From: Simkaniaceae bacterium
GTDB lineage: Bacteria; Chlamydiota; Chlamydiia; Chlamydiales; Simkaniaceae
Assembly (NCBI GenBank): GCA_018062315.1
Contig: JAGOSM010000003.1
Coordinates: 1 to 57,437, forward strand
Length of the DNA: 57,437 bases
Direction of reading: 5' to 3'
In this document: piece by piece, positions 53,728-57,437 of the stretch
How the letters are laid out: each line of letters starts with the position of its first letter
Position numbering within the stretch: the stretch's first letter is position 1
Position numbers and translations under genes: made by a program
Notes under the pieces: generated by a model
The model's input: the letters and a program-made list of their open reading frames with translations, nothing else
Told to the model about the DNA's origin: nothing
The model's database searches: none

Positions 53728-55415
53728 CGGTATTCTCCAAGATAGCTTTTAAATTGTTGAAGCAGCATGTTAATCGGCTCTGCCGTCCTCAAATCAACTC
53801 CCACTTCCCTTAAAAGTTCTATCGGATAGTTACTTCCTCCAGATGATAAAAACTTCAGGTATTTTTTCACATCTCCCTGCTTACAAAGAGCATGCGCAGC
53901 ACTAATACCTGTCGCATACTGATAAACATAAAAGTTGTAATAAAAATGGGGCACCCTTAGAAATTCAATTGAAATTTCATCAGGCAGCGTCAAATCTGGG
54001 CCATAATAATCGAGGTAAAGATCCAAGTAAAGGTTTTTTAATCTCCCCACTGAAAAAGGAACATCCCGCTCCCCCATTTCATGTAATTTCAACTCAAACT
54101 CAGCAAACTGGGTTTGTCTATGCAGAGTCGATCTCACATCATCTAATTTATGATTAATCAACCAGCGCCTTTCCTTAACATCTGAAGTTTCTTTGAGCAA
54201 ATAATTAAAGAGCAGCTCTTCATTATAAGTTGATGCCACCTCTGCTAAAAAAATAGGATAGTGAGAACTGTGGTATGGCTGATTCTGATGGCTTAAATAG
54301 GAATGCATACTATGACCCGCTTCATGAGCCAAGGTAAACACATCTCGAATCGTTCCTTGAAAATTCATGAGAATATATGGAGGGGAGCTATAACATCCAC
54401 TTGAATAAGCCCCAGAACGTTTTCTCGCATTCTCGACCCAATCTACCCAGCGCCCTTCTCTAAACCCTTTTGCAAGAACATCTCTATAAGCCTCCCCCAA
54501 AGGACGTACCGCCTCAATGACGAGCTCTTTAGCCTCTTCAATAGTATAGGTGCGACTTAAGTCTTCTTCTAAAGGCACATAGAGATCATAAGGAAAGAGT
54601 TCTCCCACTCCGAGGATTTCTTTGCGTAAAGAAACATAGTCATGAAGTCCTCCAATTTGATTTTTCACCGTCTGAATCAAATTAGTATACACATCTCTTG
54701 GAATTTGATGGGGAATCAAAGCCGCATCTAAACAGCTCGGATAGGACCTTGCTCTACATGTAAAAAGGTGCTTCTGAACAGCCCCGCTGATTAATTCAGT
54801 AAACGTATTTGCATATTTAAGGTAAGGTTCATGGAGATGAAAGAAAGCCTCTTTTCTTTGATTGCGATCTTTCGACTGAAGGAAAAGGCTATAACTTCCA
54901 TGGGTTAAGGGCTCTCCCTGCACTGGCTCAAATTTGAGATCCGCATTATGAAATACCCCAAATGCTTTGTAAGGAAATTCAGAAATTTGCCCAGACAGAG
55001 CCATAATTCTCTCCTCACTTGCTTTCAAGGTATAAGGCTTAAGAGTCCTCACCTTGCTCAAGTAAAAAGCATATTTAGAGGAAGTTACCTCAACTTCTTC
55101 AATAAGAGAGGGCTTTAGCCACGCAGTTTCTTCCTCAAACTGAGTTAAAGCCACGACAGCCATGTCGTAATAACCTTTATATTTTTCATTTGACACATCC
55201 TCATCATGCTTGAGATGAGCGTAGGTGTAGAGCTCTTCCAGCTCCTTGTATAATAAAAAATAGGTGTCTAAAATTTTTTCAATTTCATCAAGAGGCTGCT
55301 TTAAAAGCTTACCCCTTTCCTTCTTGAAAGCCCTCTCCCATTCCTCATCAGAAGCAAATAAAGGAGACAGATCCCATTTGAGCTCATCACTTATCTGTGC
55401 ACGTTCTTTTGACAT
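53703..55415 (-). CDS. pepF: Oligoendopeptidase F (M3 metallopeptidase)
   Basis: Cytoplasmic zinc peptidase that cuts short peptides, likely completing use of peptides imported from the host. The zinc motif is TLAHEAGHSMHSYLSH (HExxH), with the third ligand Glu in IFLAEVASTYNEELL. DELKWDLSPLFASDEEWERAF is the usual N terminus. 570 aa from the ATG at 55415; a TTG at 55430 is also in frame. It is divergent from groES, as in C. trachomatis (from memory). Confidence 0.94.
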   Translation of the reverse strand: MSKERAQISDELKWDLSPLFASDEEWERAFKKERGKLLKQPLDEIEKILDTYFLLYKELEELYTYAHLKHDEDVSNEKYKGYYDMAVVALTQFEEETAWLKPSLIEEVEVTSSKYAFYLSKVRTLKPYTLKASEERIMALSGQISEFPYKAFGVFHNADLKFEPVQGEPLTHGSYSLFLQSKDRNQRKEAFFHLHEPYLKYANTFTELISGAVQKHLFTCRARSYPSCLDAALIPHQIPRDVYTNLIQTVKNQIGGLHDYVSLRKEILGVGELFPYDLYVPLEEDLSRTYTIEEAKELVIEAVRPLGEAYRDVLAKGFREGRWVDWVENARKRSGAYSSGCYSSPPYILMNFQGTIRDVFTLAHEAGHSMHSYLSHQNQPYHSSHYPIFLAEVASTYNEELLFNYLLKETSDVKERRWLINHKLDDVRSTLHRQTQFAEFELKLHEMGERDVPFSVGRLKNLYLDLYLDYYGPDLTLPDEISIEFLRVPHFYYNFYVYQYATGISAAHALCKQGDVKKYLKFLSSGGSNYPIELLREVGVDLRTAEPINMLLQQFKSYLGEYRCLREVEK

Positions 55416-55460
55416 GAAAAAAATATACAAAAAATGCCTATCTTAAGTCAACTCAATAAT

Positions 55461-55487
55461 TTAGCACTTTAACTCGAAAACTGCTAA
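55461..55487. promoter_or_regulatory. CIRCE operator (HrcA binding site)
   Basis: TTAGCACTT, nine bases, then AACTGCTAA: the CIRCE inverted repeat (consensus TTAGCACTC-N9-GAGTGCTAA) with one mismatch in the left arm and two in the right. It lies 68 bp before the groES ATG and 46 bp before pepF, so HrcA should repress groESL and could affect pepF. Confidence 0.88.
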
Positions 55488-55554
55488 TTTCACCTTGCCA
55501 AAAATAGAACCCAGAGGATATGATGTGAGTAGATTTCAATTACTGGAGGTTATT

Positions 55555-55836
55555 ATGACAACAAAAACGAAGATTGTTCCTGTCGGCGAACGCGTGCTCC
55601 TCAAAAGAGAAGCTGCAGAAATGGCCCTTAAGGGGGGAATCATCCTTCCTGATACAGCTAAAAAGAAACAAGAAGTTGCCGTAGTGATTGCTGTCGGTAC
55701 CGGAAAAGAGCATCCTCTCCCAGTGAAAGAGGGGCAAAAAGTGCTGATCGACAAATACGCAGGCCAAGAAATTACTGTAGATGATGAAGAATTTGTCATC
55801 GTAAAAGCTGAAGATATTATCGCAATACTAGAGTAA
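55555..55836 (+). CDS. groES: Co-chaperonin GroES
   Basis: Lid of the GroEL cage. The start at 55555 is fixed by GGAGG 5 nt upstream, giving 93 aa; the frame is open upstream to 55495 but without support. [31 protein letters not shown] contains the mobile loop, and [30 protein letters not shown] is the typical C-terminal half. Controlled by CIRCE; groEL follows after 12 bp. Confidence 0.96.
   Translation: MTTKTKIVPVGERVLLKREAAEMALKGGIILPDTAKKKQEVAVVIAVGTGKEHPLPVKEGQKVLIDKYAGQEITVDDEEFVIVKAEDIIAILE

Positions 55837-57437
<1,601 letters not shown>

Overview
The window is chromosomal DNA from a member of the Chlamydiota, most likely a large-genome 'environmental' chlamydia (Parachlamydia/Simkania/Waddlia type) and not a Chlamydia species. 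From memory of the C. trachomatis gene order, three blocks are strongly chlamydial: acpP-fabG-fabD-fabH / recR-bamA-skp-lpxD ... pdhA-pdhB-pdhC (29898-43671); dnaQ ... msbA-accA-[hypothetical]-IHF (43908-50405); and pepF / groES-groEL (53703-end). The acpS/trxB neighbourhood (17000-21027) is also chlamydial. Many genes absent from Chlamydia sit between these blocks: potABCD, a peptide-binding-protein pair, a SET-domain protein, an F-box-like repeat protein and a 2041-residue protein.

Layout. 1-608: intergenic DNA with a perfect 38-bp inverted repeat, two IS21-end-like direct repeats and a doubtful small ORF. 609-8607: mazG (minus), then a giant protein and a BioD/DRTGG-like ATPase in one plus-strand operon. 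8580-15850: heptosyltransferase, POT-family transporter, RluA-type pseudouridine synthase, ssb, an unknown 564-residue protein, two tandem lgt genes and a small membrane protein. 15934-21027: YacL-like PIN/TRAM protein, acpS, a small lipoprotein, the F-box-like protein behind a near-consensus promoter, an outer-membrane barrel and trxB. 21053-29694: a transport cluster with two oligopeptide-binding-type proteins (one fused to a large unknown N-terminal domain, without a signal peptide) and potABCD. 29898-43671: fatty-acid synthesis, recombination repair, outer-membrane assembly, lipid A synthesis and pyruvate dehydrogenase, interrupted by a CorA / SET / paralog-pair insertion. 43709-50756: small lipoprotein, exonuclease, epimerase-like protein, ABC exporter, accA, L,D-transpeptidase, a hypothetical, IHF and a 57-residue repeat peptide. 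50777-57437: tyrS, rpiA, a DUF151 nuclease, ptsH, pepF and the CIRCE-controlled groESL operon, with groEL cut by the window end.

Functionally the window supplies envelope building (bamA, skp, lpxD, lgt, heptosyltransferase, MsbA-like exporter, L,D-transpeptidase), fatty-acid synthesis (accA, fabHDG, acpP, acpS), central carbon (pdhABC, rpiA, ptsH), nutrient scavenging from a host (POT, pot, oligopeptide binding) and probable host-directed proteins (SET, F-box-like, giant protein, proline-rich paralog). Three perfect inverted repeats (24-38 bp), each built from short repeated units, lie in intergenic DNA; two of them lie exactly between convergent genes. No rRNA, tRNA or CRISPR array was seen. 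All functional calls are from reading motifs; no database search was run.
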